Below are positions 14,084-25,035 of a DNA stretch of 64,000 bases, in pieces. How positions within the stretch are numbered: the first letter of the stretch is position 1; each line of letters opens with the position of its first letter. The position numbers and the translations under genes are program-made. Source of the stretch: Diplolepis rosae (Eukaryota > Arthropoda > Insecta > Hymenoptera > Diplolepididae); NCBI GenBank assembly GCA_030998225.1, contig JAPYXD010000522.1, positions 3,286,001 to 3,350,000 of the forward strand, written 5' to 3'. The notes beneath the pieces are model-generated. The model was not told the origin of the DNA, ran no database searches, and was given only the letters and a program-made list of their open reading frames with translations.

Positions 14084-14326
14084 GCTCTCTAAATCTGAAT
14101 CAGTCAAAGTGATTTGCATTTTCACTGATTCATCAGTGAACAAATAATTTTCACTGTTAAATCAGTTAATTCTCACTGATTATATTTTTCACTGTCAAAT
14201 TCGTCAATTTTCACTGAAATAATCAGTGAAATTTGACTGATTTACAGTAACCTCTTTTAAGCTATTTGAATCAGTCAAATTTCACTGATAATTAGTAAAT
14301 TTTGACTGATTCAAATTTAGAGAGTG
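14084..14326. mobile_element. Palindromic MITE family S, copy 3
   Basis: Left end GCTCTCTAAATCTGAATCAG, right end GATTCAAATTTAGAGAGTGG, with the family core ACAGTAACCTCTTTTAAGC inside. Flanking DNA at 13,980-14,080 contains degenerate AATCAGTGAAATT words that may be an older relic of the same family. Confidence 0.8.
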
Positions 14327-14814
14327 GTGGGATTAGGTAAATTTCAATGATTTCTATGTGAAAGACTTATAACATTCGAAACAGTGGTTTTTCACTGTGA
14401 ATCAGTGAGTTTTCATTGTTTCGGATTTAGGGAGTAAAGTTGGATTTTTTTCGTAGTTTGTAGATTTTACTGGACATTATCTAAAACGTACATAAAGTGT
14501 GTTAATTAAACTGAACTTTTTGTAAAATCCACTTAAATCTCAAGTTGTGAAAATAACTACCAAAATCCTGTAAATTTACGAATCTTTTTCTGCGTGTTAT
14601 GATTTTGTAGGTAGAAAACTTATGCGATTGTCAAAAGAAAAATTAAAATCTTTTATCTATGTAAACGACTTGAAATTATTGCTTCACGTGCTTAATCTGC
14701 ATTTGTAAGTGTCACCATTATATATCAAGTAGTAAATATGTCAGAGTGAGAATATTTCAGTAAACAAGTATATCGGGGTATTTATTTTTAAAAATTCTTT
14801 GAAATAACTTCTTG

Positions 14815-14925
14815 TACTCTCTAAACCTGAATCAGTCAAATTTTCACTAATTCATTAGTGAAAACATATTTTTTACCATTAAATCAGTTACATTTAACTG
14901 ATTGAATCCGTGAAACAAAATGTGG
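14815..14925. mobile_element. Palindromic MITE family S, copy 4 (left part only)
   Basis: Starts TACTCTCTAAACCTGAATCAG and carries the first ~110 bp of the family, ending near TGAATCCGTGAAAC. The core and right end are lost. Confidence 0.7.
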
Positions 14926-15093
14926 TCTTGAATTTAATTATAAACCATAACTAGTAAAATATTTTATTTTTCCTCAAAAAGGTATTTGTGATTTAAATTA
15001 AACTTCTTTTTATATTAAATGTAAGAGTTTCGAATTAAAATATTCACCAATTTAAAAATCACTTCAATTTAAAATGTTTTATTAAATTAGAAA

Positions 15094-15363
15094 TACTCTC
15101 TAAATTTGAATCAGTCAAATTTTACTGATTGAATCAGTAAATTGCCTTTTCACTGATTCATCAGTGAACAAATATTTTTCACTGTTAAATCAGTTAATTT
15201 TCACTGATTCATCAGTGAAAAAAATATTTCTCACTGTCTCAGTCAGTTTTCACTGAAATAATCAGTGGAATTTGACTGATTTACAGTAACCTCTTTTTAG
15301 CTATTTGAATCAGTCAAATTTCACTGATATAGTAGATTTCGACTGATTCATATTTAGAGAGTA
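15094..15363. mobile_element. Palindromic MITE family S, copy 5 (complete)
   Basis: 270 bp from TACTCTCTAAATTTGAATC to CATATTTAGAGAGTA. Both inverted ends and the ACAGTAACCTCTTTTTAGC core are present, making this one of the best-preserved copies. Confidence 0.85.
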
Positions 15364-16435
15364 GATCTTGATTCGAATAAACTTATATATGAGTGTCGAA
15401 AACACAGTTGTAAAATGAAAAACCATTGAAAAAAATTAACTTAAATTTTGTAGTATCTATTATTAATGAAAATATTGCAAAAAAGTGAAAAATTTCATAA
15501 TTTTATATAAATCCCGAAATAATGAACTTTTTAAAACTGCGATAATTTTTTCAAAGGCTCCGTCAAAGTTTGAGTTTAAAATAAAAAAATGTAAAACTTA
15601 AAATTCCTGAAATCATTTATAAAAAAAACAATTTCAATGTATTTCTTAGTAATGATTGGAAATTTATTTTTAATAATAAATTTTCATAAATTTCAAAATT
15701 CATTCTTCAAATATTAGAATGCTTTGAAGTTTCACAACTTTCTTATTTCAAGAATTTACTTTGACATTATCTAGAAAAAAAAATGCCAATACTTTTAATA
15801 CGTTGCTGATATTTTATCTAAATTTATCTTTATAGTAAACCAGTAAATGTTTTAAAAAGTTGATCATTTCGGAAATTATTCAAAAATTAATAAAACTTCA
15901 ATTTAGACTTCTCTCGTAATATCTTCGTTGATAAAAAGCATTTTATGTTTAGATCATTGAAAGCAGAATATTATCTTTCATCTTATTTTCAGAAAAAAAT
16001 GTTAGTTTGTGTAGTATCAAAATTAGAAACTTTTACGTAAATTCTGAAAAACAGGTGTATTGATATTGTCGAGAAGTAGTGCACATGATTGTGTATTTTA
16101 TACCAAATTTGAAAAGTTCAGTTAAAATATTTGTGCACGATATATATATATATATATGTATTATAGAAAAAGGAAAAATACTTTTGAACTCTGAATCATA
16201 AAATCAAAGTAATATCTCATAATTTTAATTTGTCAGTCACTTTCACCAATCAGATTACGTGATTAACATGAAGTATAACTGCAATTCCTGAATGAATTTT
16301 AAAAGTTGCTATTTGTCCTCACTCAGAATTCAAATACAATAAATAAAAATATAATATTTAATTTATCAACTCAGAACAATAGTGGTTACACTTTCATTAC
16401 GAAAGAATGTATTATAAAAGCAAGGAAATACTCAC
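15364..16435. other. AT-rich intronic DNA with a short (AT)n run
   Basis: Nothing coding is recognised. An ATATATAT microsatellite lies at about 16,139-16,157. The stretch is inside the proposed long first intron of the GPCPD1-like gene. Confidence 0.5.
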
Positions 16436-16900
16436 CTTAGCGTTCCATCAGTTATACGTTCCTTTTTAAATAAACTCGCTCTTTATTCTCAATGATGGTG
16501 TAGAACAAAGACAACATGACTGAATTTTGATAAAAAATAATAAAATAAAATAAATAAAGGGAGAAAAGGAGTTTATCATAGATTGTCATTCAAGATACAA
16601 CTGAGAGCGTTAATAGGCAACTGACTCGAGGGCAGTTCGCTGAACATAACTGAAATCTCTTCACTGTATAGACACATCCCCTTCCTATTTTTGTCGCAAC
16701 TGCAAATATATGTTACTCCTAATAGTAACTGTATAGTCTGTACACAGATACAGCAAACATAAAGCACGTGCTCGTATCGTCCAGATCAAAGTACAACGAC
16801 TACACGGCCACATTATTCTACACAAGTATCACCAGTGCACACATGTGCACGTATGCAGGGATAGAGTATGTGTAGGTGTGGCTCTGCATGGGCTCTACGA
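16436..16900 (-). promoter_or_regulatory. Candidate non-coding first exon and promoter region of the GPCPD1-like gene
   Basis: On the minus strand a strong donor (CTAAG|GTGAGT) ends at 16436. The DNA to its right, to about 17,000, is less AT-rich than its surroundings and contains palindromes such as GCACGATCGTGC near 16,905. No coding potential is seen. The simplest reading is a 5' UTR exon spliced to the ATG exon ending at 4087, across a ~12.3-kb intron filled with repeats. This is inference from one splice site, base composition and strand; transcript data would decide it. Confidence 0.35.
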
Positions 16901-17164
16901 TGGCGCACGATCGTGCACGATGTGCGACTCACAGCCACTCGCAAGGGACGTTCTCTTGTAGCTGTAGAGTGTAGATGTAGATGACGCAAGTCGGAATACT
17001 TTTTTCCAAAGGTGCTGTCAATCTCACCAATCCTTCCCTATATATTATTTATATATTTATACAAAGTTTCCATGAGTGGGTTGCAATATAGGGCTATGGG
17101 TGTGAGTGTGAGAGCAATATGCTTTCGCATAAGTTTGTAAAGTAAAAAGAAGTAAAAAGATAGA

Positions 17165-18505
17165 AAACTTATCCTTTTGAATCATTTTTAATCTTTATTA
17201 TAGGAAAAGAAAGAGATAATTTATCCAATTCTATCTCTTTTTCATTCTAAATTCACGTCTATCTTTTCTAATAACTACTTTTCTATCCATTCCAATCCTT
17301 CATCTATCATTCTTAATTTTTTTCTATCTCTTTTTCAATATAAAATACTTACTTTTCTATCCTTTACGATCCTTCATCAAGCCTCCTTAATCTTTATCTC
17401 TTTTTCAATCTCCACTTTTCTATCTCATTCTATTCTACATCTATCATCCTTAATCTTTTTCCATCTCTTTTTCAATAAAAATAGTTACTTTTCTATCCCT
17501 ATACTCGTATATCCCTATTCTACCCCTATATACTATACCTATCCCCTATCTTTTTCAATCTCCACTTTTCTATTTCATTCTATTCTACATCTGTCATCCT
17601 TAATCTTTTTCTATCTCTTTTTCAATATAAAATACTTCCCTTTCTATCCCTTACAATCCTTCATCAAGCCACCTTAAACTTTTTTTATCCCTTTATCAAT
17701 CACAATACACGTCTATCTTTTTCAATCTCCACTTTTCTATCTCATTCTATTCTACATCTATCATACTTAATCTTTTTCTATCTCTTTTTCAATATAAAAT
17801 ACTTACTTTTCTATCCCTTAAAATCCTTCATCAAGCCTCCTTAATCTTTTTCTATCCTCTTGTCAATCACAATACACGTCTACCTTTTTTAATCTCCACT
17901 TTTCTATCTCATCCTACACTGAAAAAAATGGTTAGTAAAACCAACTACTTCGGTTTGTAAAATATGCCTCAGCTATTTTATTAGTTAGCTCAACAAGTTT
18001 TTTTGTTGGTGTTACTACCCAAGTTCTTGTGATAACAATTGAGATAGTAACACCAACAAAAAAAATTGTTGTGCTAACTAATAAAATAGCTGAGGCATAT
18101 TTTACAAACCGAAGTAGTTGGTTTTACTAACTATTTTTTTCAGTGTATGCTTTATCTATCCATGTGAATCTTTTTCTATGCTTTGTTAATCTAAATTCAC
18201 GTCTATCTTTTTTGATCTCCCTTTTTCTATCTCATTCTATCCTTTATCTATTCACGTGAATCTTTATCTATCTTCTTGCCAATCTAGTCGATGCCTATCT
18301 CTCCCTATTAAAAATTTTAAACTCCCTTTCTATCTCTCATTATTTCCCCTTACAACAAAAGAAGATCAGTCCACTATTAAGAAATTCTATATTCTTTTTC
18401 TATAAGGGTGATTATATTTTATGGCCAATGAAATAATAGTCTTCCCCTATGTAATGAGGGATAGAAAAAGATACAAGTGGTCGATCACGAAAGATAGAGA
18501 AAAAG
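17165..18505. repeat. Degenerate polypyrimidine tandem array (CTATCTCTTTTTCAAT words)
   Basis: The plus strand is almost purely C/T with recurring words such as TCTATCTCTTTTTCAAT, CTTTTCTATCTCATTCTA and CATCTATCATCCTTAATC. Higher-order units are roughly 80-190 bp. A foldback MITE (17,917-18,145) and, at the right, a CACGG-ended element (18,509) have inserted into it. The array resumes at 19,670 and continues, mixed with its complementary AGATAGAAAAGATA form, to about 21,650. No coding content. Confidence 0.8.
17917..18145. mobile_element. Foldback CACTG MITE (CACTA/CMC-type), intact copy
   Basis: 229 bp, starting CACTGAAAAAAATGGTTAG and ending CTATTTTTTTCAGTG, flanked by TA on both sides (2-bp target duplication). 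The arms are long: ACTACTTCGGTTTGTAAAA is matched by TTTTACAAACCGAAGTAGT. CACTG ends with a 2-bp duplication fit non-autonomous CACTA-like elements. A second copy at 55,104-56,658 is interrupted by a HINE. Confidence 0.88.
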
Positions 18506-18508
18506 ATA

Positions 18509-19669
18509 CACGGAAAAAAATGAAATGTCTGCTACTGCTAATTGTAGTTAGCTGTCGACTAGTTAATTGTGATTGATAAAAAGTTTGCTGAGAGAGTTAA
18601 CAGTTTGCTGGGACAGTTAAAAAATGTTAGCTGCAATCGAAGTTGAAAATTTGCATTGGACTCCTTAGCGTATTAAGAGTTGTAGCTAATCATTTGTTTG
18701 TTGCTGCTAAAACAGTTTACTCTCCTAGAAAATCTCAAAATTCGTACTCGTAGCTTTTAAAATTTTGCGCTGATATGCAAGAAGTTAGCAGCGGTTGCTA
18801 ACGGCTGCTTAGACATCCCGCGTTTTCTGTGCTACTCATGCGCACAAAGCGCGACTAGTCAGATATTCTGCTGTAAATGGTAAGTTGTACACCTGTCGCG
18901 TTGTTTTAAATTTAATTTATAAATAATTCGACGATTCACGTTAATTTATAATGCAAATGACTGATTTGTAACTGATCTCTGAAGATTGTATTGTAGGTTT
19001 TGTAATAGGTTCTTTATTGTGCTATTTACTATCGTCTTACTGAGGTTATCTTAATTCTAAGTGTTGTATACTTGTACAATTTTTGAAAACATTATATTGA
19101 ACTGGCAAGTAAGTCGCTACTGTTCCCGATAATGTTTCTACTTGTAGCTATAAGTTTGGTTATCAAAGCAGCTCACGTTTTATTCTTATTCTTGAAAAAT
19201 TATGCTGTGATTAAGGTTAGAACTGAATCAGTTTTTTCGTTTTTAATTTTGCAGGTTACGATATGTCGCAAGAAATTAGTTGTTTTGATATAACTTGCCA
19301 GCAGACTTTTGTGAGTATAGAAGGGTTACGAGATCATTTTTTTCTTAAGCACCCAGGTGTAACTGTATTTAAATGTAGGTTTGGAAGTTCAAAATCAATG
19401 ATTTTGAGTGCTACCTCTATTTGCAGTAATTGCTAATAAAATTAACTAGTACTTCAAACGCTGTTAGAACAGGAAGATAACACGACCGATAGGCTACTGC
19501 GCACAATCGTTGTTACCAGTGCTAACGTAAATTAGCTGGCATCGCTAAAGTACTGTAGCAAATAGACGTTAGTATTAGCAGCTAAGAGATTCGCTGTCCG
19601 TATATCAAGTAACTTTCTTAGCTGTGGTAGCGAATATTTAGCTAATGCAGCTAATTATTTTTTTCCGTG
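18509..19669 (+). mobile_element. Non-autonomous CACGG-ended element (CMC-type) carrying a C2H2 zinc-finger exon
   Basis: 1,161 bp with CACGGAAAAAAAT at the left and its exact inverse ATTTTTTTCCGTG at the right, flanked by TA duplications. Subterminal TAGCTGC/GCAGCTA words recur near both ends, as in CACTA-type elements. The interior has an acceptor-like TTTTGCAG, then an ATG at 19,263 opening a ~37-residue stretch with Cys, Cys, His and His finger spacing (CFDITC ... RDHFFLKH), closed by a possible donor at about 19,376. The finger resembles the N-terminus of the transposase at 37,721, so this looks like an internally deleted relative of a two-gene CMC element. Confidence 0.75.
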
Positions 19670-21655
19670 TAGATACTACTTCAGTCGACTGAAGTAGTAT
19701 AGACTAAAGGATAGGAAAAGATAGATATTACCAGACATAGGGATAGAAAAACATAGATATTACAGGTCATTCTATCCTGCTAAAAGTAAAGAGGTAGAAA
19801 TCCTATCACTTTTAATCGCTTTCTATCTCTTAGATAGAAAGAGATAAGGAAAATTTATCCCTCGTCTATTCACCTGTATACTCGAGATTCCCTATAACGA
19901 GATTCCCTGTAACAAGGCCTCCCTTTTACGAGCGCATCACAGTTCCCCATAACGAGCAGACGATCGGCCCCTCTTCCCCCACTACTACGGAATGAAGCGC
20001 GCTCGAATTTGAAACAGAAATCAATGAGTTTGATGGCTTTTATCACAAATTAATGAGAAAATAATTGATCAATTATTGAAAAATTATTTGATTCTCTAAT
20101 TTTACAGTATTTGTAATGAAAAATTTGATATTTAATTTTTCCAATCTGGAGTTTTCAATATTTTGGAATAAATTTGGTTATCGAACATTAAAATTGCATA
20201 AGTTTTTTTGGAAATTTTGATATTTCACACATTACTGTAGATAAGTAAAATTCTCCCTTTTTAAACAATACGTATGAAAATTTTATATAGTTACAATTAA
20301 TCAGTATGTATAATTTTGCGCAGTTTATTATTGTGATCAATACTACATGTGTAAAACTATGTTTCGAAACGCATTTTTTCTAAATGAAAACCAACAGCAA
20401 CATTTTAAAATTTATATTACTGTTTATTACATTTATCATCAAGACTTGTCTCTTTTTCTGTAAATATTCAAAAATACACCTGTTAAGCATAGATATTTTT
20501 ATTATTATATTATTATATTTTTAGTATTTTGAGTACATACCGTCAAATAAGTCAATTCCATGTTAAATGCTCGCAAAAATCTTTTGCATACGCTTTTTTA
20601 CTATTTACATACAATTATTCACATGGCATCACTGACAGACTGACTGCACGCATCATATAATGCGCATAACAGCGCATAGCAACAAGTAGGTTATGGAGGG
20701 GATCCCTCTCGCGCTCGATGCAGAGAGGTCTCCGATGCTCGAGCTTCTCGTTATAGAGAATCTCGAGTGTATCTCTTTCTATCCTTTGTCTATTCACCTC
20801 TATCTCTTTTTTAAACCAAATTCACGCCTATCTCTTTCAATCCCGTTTTATTTATCTCTGTCTATTCTTCATATATCCAGCTATATTTGTTTCTATCCCT
20901 TGCATATCCACTTTTGTCTCTTTCTATCTCGTTGTCAATCCAAATTCACGGCCATATCTTTCGAACCCGTTTTCTTTATTTCAAACTAATCCTCGTCTAT
21001 CTACCTGTATCTATATAATATATGTTAAGGATATGAAAATTAACAAGTGTGAAACGAAAGATCGAGAAGGGAATACAATGCGATCCAAATTTTTTTCACA
21101 ATGATAGAAAGAGATCAATATTATCGGATGCAGGAATAGACAAGGGGATAAGAAAATACAAATATTGACGGACGTACACGCAAAAAATGTGTAGCTGGTA
21201 CAAAGAAATATATCGCTGTTCCAGCTATATTAGTAACTATTCTAACCATAAATATAGCTGATATAACCTAAAAAACCCTTGTGACAGCTACACATTTCTT
21301 TCCGTGTAGGAATAGACTGGAGATAGGAAGATATGGATATTCCAGAACAAAAGATAAACTAAGGGATGGAAAGAGATATTATTTTGCATGGTGGATATAA
21401 TTTTGGAGATAGAAAGACATAGCGTTTTGAGGATGCAAATCGGCTACTAAGAGAAGATAGAAAAGTTCTATCTATTTTTATCCCTAACTTTCTATCTCTT
21501 TTAATTATTTTACTTCCAGCAGGGTGGATATGTGCGGAGATAGGAAAAGGTAGAGTTTTGGGGATGAAAAGTGATGGGCTCGGAGAGATAGAAATCTTCT
21601 ATTTTTTTCAATCCTACAGTTCCTATCTTTCTGTTTACATTTTGAGACCCTCTGA
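19670..21655. repeat. Polypyrimidine/polypurine degenerate array, second block
   Basis: GATAGAAAAGATA words (19,680-19,860 and 21,020-21,650) and CTATCTCTTTC words (20,760-21,010) flank an ordinary AT-rich stretch (about 20,030-20,620). A 130-bp foldback (21,177-21,306) is inserted. Open frames here encode only low-complexity Ser/Leu/Tyr strings and are not genes. Confidence 0.65.
21177..21306. mobile_element. Short foldback MITE, CACG-ended (CMC-type)
   Basis: 130 bp. The left arm CACGCAAAAAATGTGTAGCTG is matched by the inverse of CAGCTACACATTTCTTTCCGTG at the right, flanked by TA duplications. The end sequence and 2-bp duplication agree with the CACGG element at 18,509. Confidence 0.8.
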
Positions 21656-21675
21656 ATCAGAAAAAACGGTTCTTG

Positions 21676-21848
21676 TACTCTCTAAATCTGAATCAGTCAA
21701 ATTTTTACTGATTGAATCAGTGATTTGCCTTTTCACTGATTCATCAGTTAAAATAAAATATTGCACTATTAAATCAGTTGATTATCACTAATTGAATCAG
21801 TGGAAAAAATATTTTCACTGTTGAATCAGTTAATTTTCACTGAAACAA
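21676..21848. mobile_element. Palindromic MITE family S, copy 6 (right part missing)
   Basis: Starts TACTCTCTAAATCTGAATCAG and follows the family through TTAATTTTCACTGAAACAAT, then stops before the conserved core. Confidence 0.75.
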
Positions 21849-21849
21849 T

Positions 21850-23030
21850 ATAGGCAATATAGGCAGATAGAGCTCGCACAGCACTCGTGTATCAAAACTT
21901 CAATGCCGCACTCAAGGGGGGCGCCCTATCCAGCACGTCAAAAAGTGGTCATTTTTTTGGATTTTTTTTCACTCGGAAAATAAGAACACACACGAATAAT
22001 TTTTTGCATATATTTAAAGACATGTTTGAACTACAAAAAAAGCATTTTTTAAAGAACTAAAATAAAAAAATGGCGGATTTATTGATGATCGCGTGTGGCG
22101 TGTCACGGCGGACGGATTTTTCGCGGTACATCGTGGAGCCCAAAGTTTTCATCTGAAACATGCAACCCAATTTTTTTATTATTCAGCAGGCTTCCCCCCG
22201 AGTGCATGAATGTCAGCAACTCCAAAAAATTTGATTTCAAAATATTGAAATCACGTCTTGAAAAAAAAGTGCTTTTTTTTCGTCATTTTTGGCTGCTAAA
22301 TGTGGCTAAAAAGTGTATAAAAAAAACTTTTTTTTCATAATTTCAGACATTCATGCACTCGTTTATTTAATAATTTACAAAAAGCTTTTTAGAAATTGAA
22401 AATCGGTTTAGTAGTTTTTCCACAATCGTGTACCGCAATTTGGAAAACATAGTTTTGAGAAAAATCGATTTAAAGTTTCGAGTTAGTGGTTCGCACCCAC
22501 CCACAGCGGCCACAGGGCGCCCGAACTGTGAGTGTCACAATATTCAGAGTTGAGTCATAATATTTTGAGAATATACTTTCAAGACATGACCAAATCGATT
22601 TGTGAAAAAAAAAAGAAATCGATTTTTTGAAAATGCTGATTTTGAAAATGCCTCAATGAAATTTTTATGGACTATCAAAGGCAACAAGAAGAAAAAATTA
22701 TTTTTGCAAGCTGTCTCTTTTTATATACTTTTTCATTGATTTGTATTATAAATTATACTATTATACATTATCACTACACATCGCTGAACATAATATATTA
22801 CCGCTGTTGAAATTAATCTTACGCTGACAGATTTCGAACCTTAACTGTTACCTAACCTACATGTATAATGCAGTCTAGCCTTATAAATTAAACCCCACGG
22901 CTAGCAAAGCACTTGCGATATTTCCCAAAAAATGTTGGGTACATTTTATCCATAGAAAATGTAGGGCCGTGTAAGAAATTGCTGCGCCTTGTTTCACCAA
23001 CAATTTTAAATAATAAAGAAGCCTAAAGAA
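21850..23030. other. Unassigned intergenic DNA
   Basis: No exon or complete mobile element is recognised. Two inverted GAGTGCATGAATGTC words (about 22,200 and 22,345) hint at a small foldback. Confidence 0.4.
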
Positions 23031-23036
23031 TTATTA

Positions 23037-23583
23037 TCAGGTGTACAAATAAGTTTCTGCCATTTGACAAAAGTTAGTGCCACCAGTAAGTTTTGGTTGA
23101 AATTGACAGATGTAAAACGTTACTGTCGTAAGATTGGTCACCTGTCAACAATATAACCTTAAGATATTAGTGAATATTTATCAGTATAATATATTCTTTT
23201 GTGTGCGAAAATGTCGAGTTTTGAGCCGAATAAGCGTCATTTGCAGGAAATATTGATTTACTTCTTGAATTTGAAGAAATCTGCAGCTGAGGCGCATCGT
23301 TTGCTTGTAGAAAGATATGGCGAGGCTGCCTTAAGTAAGAGAAGTCGTGAGTGGTCTTTGAAAGTTTAAGAACGGGGAATTTGACATCGAAGACAAAGAA
23401 CTAGCGGAAGGCCGAAAGTGTACGAATACGCGGAATTGGAAGCATTATTGCATCAAGATTCATGCCAAACGCAACAAGAACAATACGATAGACAATACTT
23501 CGAATAAAACATAAGGTTGCCTCCTTCCACAACAAATGCCCAATTTTTGATAAAAATTTCGGAAACTTATTTTTACACCTGAT
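23037..23583 (+). mobile_element. Internally deleted mariner element with both terminal repeats
   Basis: Terminal repeats TCAGGTGTACAAATAAGTTTC and its near-inverse (AACTTATTTTTACACCTGA) bound 547 bp, with TA on each side as expected of Tc1/mariner. From ATG 23,210 it encodes the start of a mariner-family transposase (MSSFEPNKRHLQEIL ... AAEAHRLLVERYGEAAL), the paired N-terminal DNA-binding region. The frame breaks near 23,365 and the catalytic domain is missing. A dead or MITE-like copy. Confidence 0.85.
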
Positions 23584-24930
23584 ATATTTTATGTATTGAT
23601 TTTAAAAAACACTATTGAAAACCAAAAATTATATTTTTTAATAATATTATGTGAAACACGAAAGAAATGTAAGTTTTCAAAATTATTAGCGCACCATTAT
23701 ATGACTTATACTGCCTGAAACTTTACTCAAATCTTTAAACGTGATTTTCTCAAAACTACTTTTTTCAACACAGTTGACATGATATCTCAAGATCTAATGA
23801 ACCGATTTACTTGAAATTTGGCATGAACCTTCTCTATGTAACCCTCTATCGCCCCTACCAGATTTATGTCAATCTTTTTTTTACTGTTTTAAAAAAATTC
23901 AAAACTGAAAATAAAGGGTAAAAAATTACTTTTTTTCAAACAATCGCCATTTAGCAAATTTTTTTTTCTCTTAGGTGGGGACTATAATGACATCCTTACT
24001 GATTAAGAATCTTTTTTTTTGTTCCAGATGATTAGAAAGGTTGGAATCGTGTCATCCAGGACGCATCCTTTTTTTTTAACCCTCACTTTACCAGCCTGTA
24101 ACTTAAAAAAATTTTTTTTTTGAACTTTTGTTTGTGTATTATTAAAATATCAGTAAATATCTGATAATGAAAAATGGGTGTTAAAATATTTTTAGCTTTT
24201 TTTGATAGAATTTCAAAAAACGTCCAAAATTTGTGTCTCTTGACCAGAGTACGCCCTTAATACCGATGGAGAATTAAGTAAATTGAATTTCCTTTTTCAT
24301 TTGAAATAAAAAACAAATTTAGTAACTTTGAGCAAATGTAATTCGCATCTACAATAATATAATGAATTGACATAGTGCGAAGCGCGAGGACCCAACATAA
24401 CGGAGTACGACGATGGAATCGCGCGCTTTAACTTTCAAATGTCTGTGCAGTCGCATAAGTGCATGTGTAATACGATTAACAGAAAAATTTTCTTTAATTT
24501 AAAGAACAAATATTTTTTTAAATCGAGTAAATAATGTTAAAAAAATGATTTAAAAATTATGTCTTAAATTTAAATAAAACTTTTTTCTCGGTGAATTCAT
24601 AATATTGTAAATGTGAATTACATTTTCTCAAAGTTACTCATTTTTTTTGTTCCAAATTGAAAAAGAAATTCAATTTACTTAAGGCTCGATCGTCCTTAAG
24701 GAACACATTCTCATCATGACGCTAGCGCTTCGCGCTCGATTTTCTGTATAATACATTCTTGTAACTTTCTAATAAATTACATGATTAAAGTAATTTATTT
24801 TCTGCCAAATATCTCAATAAGGAAAAAGAATCGCAGACTTTATTTAAGCAAAAGATTTTGCATTTCAACGCTAATTTCGTATCTCACATATTTTGGTTAA
24901 AAAATAGAATTTTTGGTTGTCAATAGTGTT
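23584..24930. repeat. HINE internal fragments and unassigned repeat DNA
   Basis: 23,590-23,690 carries the HINE internal signature (TATGTGAAACACGAAAGAAA). 24,270-24,400 matches the HINE 3' part on plus; 24,600-24,930 matches it on minus (CACATTCTCATCATGACGC, then CGCTTCGCGCTCG, then TATCTCACATATTTT). 23,690-24,240 has no recognised match. Confidence 0.55.
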
Positions 24931-25035
24931 TTATTCGAAGTATTGTCCATCGTATTGTTCTCGTTGCGTTTAGCACGAATCTTGATACAATAGTGCTTCC
25001 AATTCCGCGTCTTCATACACTTTCAGCCTTCCGCT

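Noticed and set aside
20615..20989. Open frames in pyrimidine-rich DNA
   Set aside because: Low-complexity Ser/Leu/Tyr/Phe translations of the polypyrimidine array.
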